From NCBI GenBank assembly GCA_008508345.1, contig QNGE01001711.1:77503-141502 (forward strand): a stretch of 64,000 bases of DNA, in the 5' to 3' direction. Each line of letters starts with the position of its first letter. Positions within the stretch are counted from its first letter, which is position 1. The notes under the pieces are model-generated. The model saw nothing but the letters and a program-made list of their open reading frames with translations, was not told the origin of the DNA and did not search any database. Of this stretch, positions 1-10,149 are shown one piece after another. The DNA comes from Paragonimus westermani (taxonomy: Eukaryota; Platyhelminthes; Trematoda; Plagiorchiida; Troglotrematidae). The position numbers and the translations under genes were made by a program.

Positions 1-3000
1 AGATGCCAAAGATAGCTGCACCTGGAAGAAGATAAAAACGAATCAGAATTCTGTAATTATGGGGAAGATATAATGAAATCATGTTTTTGTTCATTTAGTT
101 GTAATGGATGGCGTGAACGGGCTGCCACAGAATATCGGGCAACATTTAAGTGTGATAGATTTGTGCGTGACAGTCCACCTTTGACTGTTGGATATACTCC
201 TTTGTAACCGCTTTCATCCTAGCTAGTCCTGGATAGGCACCGTAGAATTAGGTGTGAGATTCAATCTCAATGATCGATCGGTCAACTAAAAAAAACATTA
301 AATAAACTCTACTTTTCTTATGAGTTGCAAATGTTTTTAAGCCGGGCGTTACTTCAATAGACTTTCCGGATGTTAGGAATGTAGGAGAAAAAGAACTGTC
401 TATTGGTAGACAAGGGTTCTTGTTGAAATCGTTTTGTTTAATTGTTAAATTATAACCCTTCTTTGAAGAAACTGCTCATTATGCGACTTGCTATCAAGTG
501 GTAAACGATTAACAGCATCAGATACACGGTTGGATACCGTAGAAACGCAGAAATCGTCCTTATCATAGACGATTAGCGCCAACATCATTGTTAGTGTCCA
601 AAAATCGGAAACTTGTTCTACACGTTTGTAACCATCCATTAGTGTTATTGTTGGCCTGTTGCCCGTCCGAAGCGCAAAGGATCTTCCCTGAATACATTGT
701 TAACAAATTTTGACACCAAACACCACGACATTCTTGTACAGATAGGTGTAACTACTTTCCATTTGCGAAGTTCTCATTAAGAGCATCACATAAAAAGTGG
801 ATCCATCGTTCATGCGATGCCTACACTACAATAAAGAGTGTAATATTAGACAACACACGGTTTTTCAGATAATAGCGCCCCAGTGTAGGCAAAAAATACT
901 GGTCATTTTATCCGTTCCAAAATTTAGTTTGGAAGCGAGAAACCCTGACGTGCTCATATGTTGTAACATAGGAAAAATTTACGAGGCTTAAGACAATTAA
1001 TTTATATTCTTAAGACTGGCACACTAATAAAAATGACCATCTTTTTATTCGTCTTTGTAGTCCACCTTGCTCTAATATTTTCAGTTGAATTTCGGAGCTG
1101 ATTCTTTTACGAAGAATTTTGTTTAATGTCCTTCTTTTGTCCAGTTTCAACCAAACGGCAGCAAGTAATCGGACTTCAACGCTATAGATTGAAGTTCACT
1201 CAAATTTTTTCACAATTCCTGTTGTGAGATTTGATTTATGGCCTTATATTGTAGAAAAGGAACCGTAAGCTAGATGTCTTTGAAATTCGAACTCACATCA
1301 GTTAATCTTGACTAAACGTGACTGAGCTTTCATGTACGTTAAATGGGTGATACCTGAATGAGCATAACGTTCATCGTATCAAAGTGAGACGTAGATTCGG
1401 AGCTAAACGACGGTCATGACAATAACCTAAGGTGATAAAATGATCCAGTAAGACTCAAAGGCAGGTTTACTGCTTTCTCTCTGGTGTAGATGGTTGCAGG
1501 ATGACGCAAATCACGCGGCCACTTAGCAGATTAATTTTTAAGATCTTTCAAAAACGCCACTGGCTGTAGGGCTGTTTAACCTTGGTTACATGGCTGGCAG
1601 AGAGAGGACATTGTACATCACTTACCAGATATTGCCTACTGGACGAAGTACATTGTAACAACGCTTAATAGCGACCACCGACACCATGGAATTTTGTCTG
1701 TCACGTAAAGCTCTGGAGGCAACATTTTATTAATCCTCTATGGTTGTCCAGTAAGATATTTGGTAATCGAAGACGTACGTCTAACAGCAAAACTTACCGA
1801 CCTTATCCTCAAAACGAATGGGAGGTAACGCAACCTTTTAAACGCTCATATAAATTTTAACCTGATATTCTGTTGGCGAAACATTTAACATAGCAATATC
1901 TTCATAAATAGGCTAACACATGGTGGGTAGGTAGATAGTTCCAAATGTGAGATTTCCAAGGTCTTAGGTGGATTTCTGGCTCAAATAACAGAGTGCTCGA
2001 AACCATCGAATACGACCGAAGTTCACAGTTTGGAAATCGGGTCTCCTCTAACTTATCAAATGTTTTCACGTACAGTATTGAATTTTCTGCCCAACTGTAA
2101 ACAGAAAATGAGTACTTATCTTCACGTTGTTGCAGTGACCATCTGTGCAGTGATTTATGGCTAGAAGCATTTTTGAAAATTTTCGTTGCGAAAATATGTC
2201 AATACCATAGGTAAATCGTATTGGAGGTTGGAGATATTTGTACACTGTTTCTTATGTTTTTTTCTCCAGACTAGCTGGTTAGCTGCAAACTGCTCTTCAC
2301 TATGCTATGTAAAAACGTGAGCACAAATTCACGTGAGGTCTGTCGATTGTTTTGTAAACTCTGTTCTATGGTCTTGTTTGAAACACACACAGAGAGAGAA
2401 TGATGATAATTACTGCTAAGATGGTGAACAAACAAAAATAGAGTTTTCAATTTGTCTTGGTTTAAACACACAGAACTATAACAAAAATGATACCCTGTGA
2501 ACTTCATTTGTGAGCTGCGTCAATGAACCTGGAACATTCATCCGTTAACCAAAAAGGTGACAGAAAATTGATAAGTTTAGAAACATTCGAGAATGTGTAC
2601 ACTCAAAATCTGGAGAACCGTTATGCACACGGAACCCGAGTGGTTTGCAGTCACGACACAATTTCAGCTAAACTGTAGCCTAAGTAATATATCCTGAAGA
2701 GAATGCCAATTATGCATAGCCACGTTTCATAACAAACATAACTAGGCAAATTGCTCAGATGCGATCAAGTTCTTTTTTAAATGTAATCCCTTCTGTTCTC
2801 TCCAGAGAAGGCAAGAAGAGCAATATAGTGGAAAAATAGTTATCTCTATACAACACGAAGTTATCGAGTGCACATCAAGTGCCTAAAATAAGTAACTTGG
2901 CCTGTTTGTCATCCTCTTGTGAGCAGCTTGTCCAGAACGTCAGCATTTTTCGCAGAAATGCATCTATATTTTTAATTCTGGGCGCACCAGAAAATGAACA

Positions 3001-3900
3001 GTTGGCTTTACGAAAACACAGTTCAGCACAATAAGAAATTCCGTCAGCAAAACGGTGAAGCTCATCAGGGATATAGTTTCAAGGTTTACGCGAGAAGCGG
3101 AAAGCACGATCGATAATATAACAAGCTTGTTGTTTGGTTTTTACTCACTTAAGTGATTTTAAAATGGCAAATTCTTGCTGTTGCTCACGATCGCAGTAAA
3201 TGACAGGTGTCTTTCAAGGAACACATTAAGAAAATAAAATACGCGGATGAAACTTTTTTTTAACCTGAAAAGAAAATGAAACTATGTTTTGTGAAAATAA
3301 TATTCGAGCTTTTCACCCTGTAAACATTGAACAGCACTTAAGACCCGGTGGAAAACAATGTAGCTTCCTATCATCATCTGCCAACTTTTGTTTTGCAAGT
3401 TTCTATTTTAGTAATAAATTATTGCTGGTGAACGTCGTTCTAGTTATTGTTTTATAATGTGAACACTGTTTAGGAACTCCATCTGTCGAAGCCCTGGTAA
3501 ATTATTTTCAACAGTGTATAGACTGCGCATCAGAAACAAGCTGATATGCGACACTTTCTGAGATCAACGTGTTCATTAATTATGCGCATGGAAGCATATA
3601 TTCAGCCCTTTATCTATTGAATACATCAACGAACAAATGTGTAATTGTAATGTCGTTGACATAAACTTTATTTCACCAGACGATTTTACAATTTGAGTAT
3701 GTTTTCTTCTGTCTGAAGTCTTTTGTACATAGGCGGCAGGTTTACCTTTCAAACAGTCATGGTACATCAACGAAGCTATAGCAGCAAGTTACCTTTAGAG
3801 TGTAAGTAAATCCACCTTTGTCATTTTCATTGACGGTTTTGGTAGTTTTGCGAAAATAGGGTATTTAAACTTCTTTAGGTTGTTGTGTAACGGACAGTTT
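1..3900. other. No supportable gene; intergenic or intronic DNA
   Basis: I see no gene here. Open frames are at most 78 codons and show no recognisable domain or consistent splice borders. A short purine/CA-rich run near 2385-2405 is the only low-complexity patch. A strong donor-like site (GTAAGT, about 3802) follows a short open frame, but the possible acceptor near 3732 is weak, so I do not call an exon. The region may be intergenic or part of a long intron. Confidence 0.5.
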
Positions 3901-3906
3901 TGTTGT

Positions 3907-3942
3907 GAGTAGTGTACTACCCACGAGTAGTATATTACCCAC
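3907..3942. repeat. 18-bp imperfect tandem duplication
   Basis: Two adjacent 18-bp units, GAGTAGTGTACTACCCAC and GAGTAGTATATTACCCAC, match at 16 of 18 positions. The first unit contains the internal palindrome GTAGTGTACTAC, so the DNA could also fold back. No function is implied; replication slippage is the simplest origin. Confidence 0.75.
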
Positions 3943-4705
3943 AGACAACATTCAGGAACAAATGGGCAAGCCCCGAAAACGACCGACAAGAAGAAACTAT
4001 AGGAACAGAGTATACGTACCGTGTGAGAACTGTCACCAAGGCAAATGACAACTTACTGTTACCCAATGTGTGTGGGTGCATGTTCGCCGTGCAAATGAGT
4101 GAAGGCGTTTGTGGTTTAATTTTTGACATGACCTGTACGGGAGTTTGCGCAATAAACGAACTCGCAGGCCGAGCGTTTTTTGCAGACACAGCAAGGTGAA
4201 CCTTTCTTTATGAATTTTTATACAATCGTAACTCTTTAAGACTTGGTACACTAGCTTCGGTGCAAACGGCTTTGCAAAATGCACGAGGGTCACTTAAGAA
4301 TCACGTGATTCATTGCGCATGGGAGGCATAATGTATTATCATATTAGTGTTGAGTAAAGTAGGATTGCACTGTCGTTATTAAGGTTAATTGTTACTAAGG
4401 ATTTTGATAGTCTGGGGCGTTAATGCGTGCGATATATATTTTGGCAAAGTTCTCTCTCTATGATCAACTACTAAATATACAATGGAAAGTTACACAGGAG
4501 GGACCTTAGGTTAAATATAAAAGTGGGTTGTGTTGTGCGTAACAGGTAATTGTTAATGTTACTACGACAACATTGAAGTAACACGCAGGCCATGCTTAAA
4601 CAAATTTAGGTATCAACGGCATAGGGCATCCACCTTGATATAATGCAGATTCGGGGCTTTGTAGTCAGGTAAACAACTGTGAATACCTGTACGAGATTTT
4701 TTTAG

Positions 4706-4726
4706 GGACGGTTCCCATGGAGATGG
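4706..4726 (+). CDS. Possible 21-nt microexon (speculative)
   Basis: A 21-nt segment is preceded by a T-run ending in TTTTTTTAG and followed directly by GTGAGTAC, a near-ideal splice donor. Its length is a multiple of three, so it could be included or skipped without changing frame. All three frames are open; one reads DGSHGD internally. Very small symmetrical exons are known from micro-exon genes of parasitic flatworms, which is why I record it. No flanking exon of the same gene was recognised, and such a pairing can arise by chance in 64 kb, so this is a weak call. Confidence 0.13.
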
Positions 4727-5359
4727 GTGAGTACTGATATCAGTGATTTTTGTGCTGTTTGCTAGCCAGTTTGTAGTTGTCTAACGTGTTCCTTCACCTA
4801 CGCTGACGTGTTCTGAAATCTGAAATTTCGGCTGCCACCAACTCATGATAGTATTTGTATGGTTAAATGTTTAGATACATAACCCGTTTCAAATTTACAA
4901 CTGACGTTTTACGACTACGCTTTTAAAGTGAGAATAGAGCGAAAGTATGAAAAAGTCAAAAGATCTAACTCAGCGAGTTAGGGCAATGTTGAGATTGTAA
5001 GTTTGGTTTTCTGATGCTTGACGAAGTGGAATCAGAAGTGTTAAAAATTCTAAAATATTGACCGTGATTTTGAGTCCACGAAAACCGCGCCAACTAATAA
5101 ATGTAAAATACGCAAATTGATGGTTCTTTTAAGTGTATGTTAGATTCTATTCTCAGCAGAAGAACAGGAGCATTTGTTTTGACAGTGACTGTCATAACGG
5201 ACGGTTGAACATCCAGTTCCCTTCTTGGTCATGTACAATACCCGTCTCATTGTTGTTCGTGTGTTCATGTCGTCGAATCTAGTAACATCGGTGCGTGGCG
5301 CGTCGGCAAGCTACAATTTGTCACAAACGTCTCAGATATATAAAAACAAATATCTCCTT

Positions 5360-5755
5360 GCAGGTCTAATGAGATCGGAGATTTCGACCTGTCTTGGAAG
5401 TCCTAATCGCGGGGTTATCGAGTGGAGTTTACATGTAGTAACTGTGTCTCCTCTCGAGACGATTGAGCAACCTGATCACTGTTCACAAGCCAAAGTGGTT
5501 GAGCGTTCAGATTTGATGATTCGGTCATGCCCAATGTGAATTCAATGGCGCAGTGGTCAACACGGTTGCCTCATGATTGGAATGGTCGGAGTTCGAATCC
5601 CGGTCGCGGCAAGGATATGCACTACTGACGAGCTCTAATGGGAGCGAAACTCGTGTGTAGTGCTTCTTACGAAAGAGGCTGGCTGGAAAGTCTATCTGAA
5701 TGCGAGAGCTGCGATCAAATGTGAGTGGTGGTCAACTTGAAAAACAAATAACTTT
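5360..5755 (+). mobile_element. SINE-like retroposon, copy A (tRNA-type head)
   Basis: This repeat shares a core with copies at 25.3-25.9, 28.9-29.2, 33.8, 39.1 and possibly 63.9 kb. From its left side it holds a segment beginning CCTAATCGCGGGG (5402), a CTCGAGACGATTGAGCAACC stretch, an A box TGGCGCAGTGG (5547-5557) and a B box GTTCGAATCC (5591-5600). Next comes a body containing CACTACTGACGAGCTC and CTATCTGAATGCG, and then a tail ending near AACTTGAAAAACAAATAACT. The A-to-B distance is 44 nt, the same as in a tRNA gene, which supports a tRNA-derived pol III promoter. The left border is uncertain (about 5360-5400) and no target-site duplication was found. A 104-codon open frame overlaps the element and looks like chance. 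Confidence 0.7.
5547..5600 (+). promoter_or_regulatory. Internal pol III promoter (A and B boxes) of SINE copy A
   Basis: TGGCGCAGTGG at 5547 fits the eukaryotic tRNA A-box consensus and GTTCGAATCC at 5591 fits the B-box consensus. They are 44 nt apart. The sequence between them does not give an obvious cloverleaf with an anticodon arm, so I read it as a SINE head, not a working tRNA gene. Confidence 0.65.
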
Positions 5756-5759
5756 AACG

Positions 5760-8395
5760 AATTTGCAACCGGGACTGGACTAACCGAAATTCGTTAATAT
5801 ATACAATCCTGATTGATATGTGACTTGTAACCAAGATGCCATCTACATGTTCTTGTAGTGTGTAGCATGAACACCTTCTCACGATGGATTCCGAGTATGT
5901 CGTTTTAGAATACGTTTGGACATTGTCGAACTGTCAATAATTCATGCAAACGCGTTCAGGCTTTTCGCGTAATGAAATAATATTAGAACTGACAATGTTT
6001 GTCTTCAGTTGAACTGTATCGATGACAACAGAAAACAGTTCCCTATTGTAAACAAAAAACAGAGGTGTCCCGCAACCAAAACTTTGGGATTTTTCCTCGA
6101 TCTGTTGCCAGTAAATTCTTTGGTTTTACACTAACTGTATTAGGCAGATACAAGTTTTCGCTCCAGGTGATTCAACAAAACTATTTCTACAACACGTGTA
6201 GTTTAGGGAATACCTCCTTACTTGCTTCGTTTCTTTTGATGAAGAGTTCGTTGCTCACGCAATTCAAACTAACGCCGGCGTAACCATGGAGCATCCATGA
6301 TATAATAATGAGGCTTTGTTTGGATGGAGCCGTTTGCTTGTGGAACATTGTACCCATTCAGAAGTTATGTGAAACAGTCATACTGTCTGTTATGATTAAC
6401 TGAATACTGTAAAGCTGCACGTTTAAAATATCCCTGGTGAATTTGCCGCTGCACACTTAGACCAGAGTTATGATGTTGTACGCCTATTGATAATAAACGA
6501 TGTCATGACCGGCACTAAATTATTGTAGTGTCACTTAAGCTGAATTTCGCCTACAGTTGTTCACGACTTTGGCAAACCTATGGACTTCCAGACGAACCTT
6601 CTTGAAAAGCTTGACTAAAACATTTGTGGGAATGCAGAAGATGCAACCAGTAGTGAACGAATTTCCACGTATATCCGTCAGAAACACTTCCAACTTATTG
6701 GTAAACATGTTACATGTGTATATTGGGCAAGGAAGAATCACAATGTGCATGAGCGTATGAAAGCCTATAGGTTACGTGATCTATCTGTCATGGTGACCAT
6801 ATCTGTTAGGGCTTGTTTTCCGAATGATCTACCTTTGTATTGTGTGCTGTGACATCCGCCTTTGTCCATTCGGAACAGGCTTCTAGTAGTATTGAACATT
6901 CTGGCCAAACGTGCCTAAGACAATTTGTCTTAGGTTAACAGTATTCATCTGTTGTTAGTTGATGCAAATTGAACTGTTGTCGGACTAATTTATTGTCATA
7001 AAGTACGAACTCTAAGATAAGTGGAAACGTCCTCAAGAAATATAAATTGGTTGAATACTTTGGCATGTTCTCAGCAAGTAAGAGAAATGAGTGGTTTATT
7101 TAAAAATTATGAGCTTAGACCCTCATCAAAGAAGTTAACATAAGATAACCACAGTGTGCCCACATGTAAAGTGATGTGTTCTCCACTGAATGCTAACGCT
7201 TGGGACTTTACAAACTGGATATCAACAATCTCAAAATAACACCAATACCAGGAAGGAGTTCACTTTTTAACATTGAATGAATTACGTAGTATTTTCCCCC
7301 CGACTTATGTTTTTTTATTGTTTTGGTAAAGTGTACTGTATCATTGTATTCACTTTATCGGGGCAATTAAAAACCCTACTTTGCAAGATGTCAACAGTTT
7401 TAGTTGCTCCTTATAAAATGACTTGAATGTATACGCTTGAGACATACGGCAAACAATTATGAGCCGGTAATACAGACCATTACATTCTATGCACAAACGA
7501 ATTATATTTTTGTTTGAATAACACAGCTAAACCGAATGTCAGAGATTTCAGGAATACTGCTGCACAGCGAAACCATCGTAATTCTAGTAAAGTCCATCTA
7601 ACAAGACAGAAGGGGAGCCAAGTCAAAAGACAACGCGACATTTTTGTAGATTTTAGACAACGAGGTCTTAAAGTGACATTTTCATTGTAGGCCAACTGAA
7701 ATGGTCTGTTTTTGCAAATTTCTAATGCTACAAACTCGGTCCCGTCGAAAGCTTGCCTAACGGAAACGAACGAATTTTTGTGTATTACCGTTTGATGCGG
7801 CTGTAAGGGTTTTATAAAAAAATTATTATCAACCAGATATTTTCAGAAGTTTTCAGACGTTTACAAAATTCAAACCAAAAATTCGCTATTCCACAGACAA
7901 CCCTGAAGAGTGTCTTTTGAATACCTATGTTTAGTGGAAATCACTTGAGTGCGAGTAAATTAAGAATCTATCAATCCTGAATCTAAAAGAATAAGCTGAA
8001 ATTCCCCGTAATTCTTTTCCGTATCTCGATTAACAGGTCTCTTCTAATGAATGAATTCACGAATGTTGCAGAATTGCAGAAATTGCTCTACGAATCTCGG
8101 AAGTCTCTGAGGTATGTCAATGATTTGTAACTTGTCTGTGACCTTAGTTGTTTGGAAAATTACAACCGAGCGTGGATTCTCTATCGCTGAGTCTATTGAT
8201 TTATGGTTTACTTCTTGTGAGGGATCCTCCAAAACTTACATCATAATCACCACCCAATTAACTCTGCTTTAATTTCTGTGTTAAAAATGAAATTCTATGA
8301 GGTTTTGTCTCTTGTTATGCATGTTAGCAGTGTAAAATCGAAATTTCAGATTCTATCACACATAACGTTCTGTTATTGATAAACAGATTGGGAAT
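5760..8395. other. No supportable gene
   Basis: Apart from a short perfect hairpin at 6914, I see only short, unrecognised frames of 75 codons or fewer. Two overlapping frames lie on opposite strands near 6535-6760 and neither resembles a known domain. The region is AT-leaning and looks intergenic or intronic. Confidence 0.5.
6914..6934. repeat. Short perfect palindrome/hairpin
   Basis: CCTAAGACAA and TTGTCTTAGG are exact reverse complements separated by a single base. No tail of T residues or other context suggests a function. Confidence 0.7.
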
Positions 8396-8399
8396 AACG

Positions 8400-8462
8400 C
8401 AACGTTTCGAGCAAGTTGTAATACTCTACGTTTTAGCCACCTCGGGTGGCCTTCCTCAGGAG
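8400..8462 (-). other. Hammerhead-like hairpin motif in an old repeat
   Basis: Read on the minus strand, CTGAGGA (8459-8453) fits the hammerhead core box CUGANGA. A hairpin of GCCACC and GGTGGC with a three-base loop follows, and then AAAACG where the second core box GAAA would be expected. A GAAACG run occurs about 25 nt further on (8409-8403). CTGA-hairpin-GAAACG arrangements are common in invertebrate retroelement ends, and Penelope-like elements are known to carry hammerhead ribozymes. Here the second box is degenerate and stem I is not convincing, so activity is unlikely. The motif more likely marks a decayed repeat end than a working ribozyme. Confidence 0.3.
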
Positions 8463-8911
8463 TGTTGATCAGCGAAGCAAATTAGCTCCACTCAGTTTGT
8501 CTGTACATAAGAATTACTGTCTTGAACGTTTGCAACGCACACGCTGTCTCAGATGTCCCATGTTTAACCCAGCTTTGCATGCCTACCTGTTAGTCAAACT
8601 CTGGTATTGATGCTTGGTTCTGCCTCAGCAGAGGACACCTGGTACACACTGGTACCGGTGGTTGAAGTGACGGCTGGTGTCATCTGTTTTTAATCAGGGT
8701 TCGGTTGCGAACTATCTGTTACTGTTAGACTCACTGGTTAACTTTACGCATTTAGTTGAATTTTGAATAAAACGGTTCTTTATTAAACCAGAGTCACATG
8801 TTTGAAGAGACCACTTGAAGCACTTCGTTGACAGTTTTACTTGGGGTGGTTCTCCTTAGGTTGCTCCGGTGCACTTCCTAGGGATTCGTGAAGGAAACCT
8901 CCTGTTCACAG

Positions 8912-9009
8912 GAAACTGAGAAGAACCAGTCCCTTGGGTCTATATGACGTCAGTAGATCTGATTCTTGCAGCAATGAACTGTTGTGGTCCTCCGCACGTC
9001 GAGCTGAAT
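8912..9009 (+). CDS. Exon-like segment, unrecognised protein
   Basis: A 98-nt segment is bounded by a pyrimidine-rich acceptor (CCTCCTGTTCACAG) and a strong donor (GTGAGTAT). The frame starting at 8913 is open through the donor and reads KLRRTSPLGLYDVSRSDSC then SNELLWSSARRAE. The peptide is serine- and arginine-rich and I do not recognise its family. Its end phase does not join in frame to the next exon-like segment at 9936. Both may therefore be chance, or an exon between them may be missing from my reading. Confidence 0.17.
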
Positions 9010-9935
9010 GTGAGTATGTAATCCGTTTCACAGAAAAATTGTTAATGTGTTGAAAATAAGGTTGAACTTTACACTCGTAAAACCTCACTTCAACGGGTTG
9101 GTGCGTTGAACGCAGCAATGAGAAAAATGAGGGAAGAGTCAACTGAGAAGTACTATATCCCATCTGAGATCTTTTGAGATACACGTTTACTGCCCCAAGA
9201 TCATTATACGATGCTGATGGGATACATTTTCTGTTGCTGAGCGGAAACATGTGCCGGGTACTTTTTCGACCCTTATGCCTAATATGACAGCGGTAGAATA
9301 TTTGCCACGAACCATTTCCAAGATATTTGTTGGATACTGATGGAAAAGTTGCAATTTTGGGTCACGAATACATGTCCGTTTTGAAAAATTGTTTAGTTGA
9401 ACAAATGGCTCCTAAACGCTTGATAGCTTTAATTATATTTCATTCCGGAAGACAATCAAACAAAAATCACCTCAGCCAGCTAGTTTCAAATTACCCAATA
9501 AACCCAAGCTTCGCTTTAGTAGAGCTAGTCAGTAGCACACACCAGTGGGATTGAATTATCGGTTCAAAATGGAACGAGAAAACCCTCTTGGTTACTGCAT
9601 CACTGGTCTCGCGTTACGCAGTAACAAAGCTTCCTTTCCCAATGCTCAGCTGCGTTTGTTTGCGCGTACCGTCCAGACTGCCCGATCACGTTTTAACGTG
9701 CGATACGCAACTTTCTGATGAGGGCCACTTGATCGAATCATGGCTAGGTCACCTTCTGTTTTTTACCCATAACAGCTGCTTTGTTCCGATGAATTTTTGA
9801 TAAAACCTCAAAATAATTCTCAGGGTTATCCACTGAATTTAAAAAATTACCATTATCCACCAAGCTGACGTGGTGAACTAAGTTAACTAACGACTAGGGT
9901 GTTTGTGCGATATTTCATTCACGTCTACCGTGTAG

Positions 9936-10043
9936 TCCCCAATTGGGCAACCAACACGATCGCACCATGAGGATGTGCAAACTGTTCAGATTCAGGTCTT
10001 GACAAAGGTTAGCCCTGTTGGTGAGCGTAAACTCGGATTAATA
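9936..10043 (+). CDS. Exon-like segment, unrecognised protein
   Basis: A 108-nt (36-codon) segment begins after TACCGTGTAG and ends at the donor-like site GTAAGTGT. The frame is open and stays open past the donor to a TAG near 10148. Its first residues read SPIGQPTRSHHEDVQTVQIQ and it ends VLTKVSPVGERKLGLI. It has no ATG, as expected of an internal exon. No family is recognised, and only the splice borders together with the open frame support it. Confidence 0.15.
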
Positions 10044-10149
10044 GTAAGTGTAGGTTCTTTTGGCACAGATGATCAGTTGGAGGGTTTATCAGAGAGTAAG
10101 ACGCGATTGCGTGTGACTTATTTTATCCAAATAAACCCGCGATTATAGT

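Noticed and set aside
5225..5539. 104-codon frame at the left of SINE copy A
   Set aside because: It runs into repeat sequence, and the corresponding frame in copy C reads differently, so it is not a conserved coding region.
5547..5612. A functional tRNA gene
   Set aside because: A and B boxes are good, but no acceptor stem or anticodon arm can be folded, and the sequence belongs to a dispersed repeat.
8906..9250. 114-codon minus-strand frame
   Set aside because: The plus-strand exon-like segment 8912-9009, with its splice borders, is an alternative reading of part of the same DNA, and the minus frame has no recognised content.
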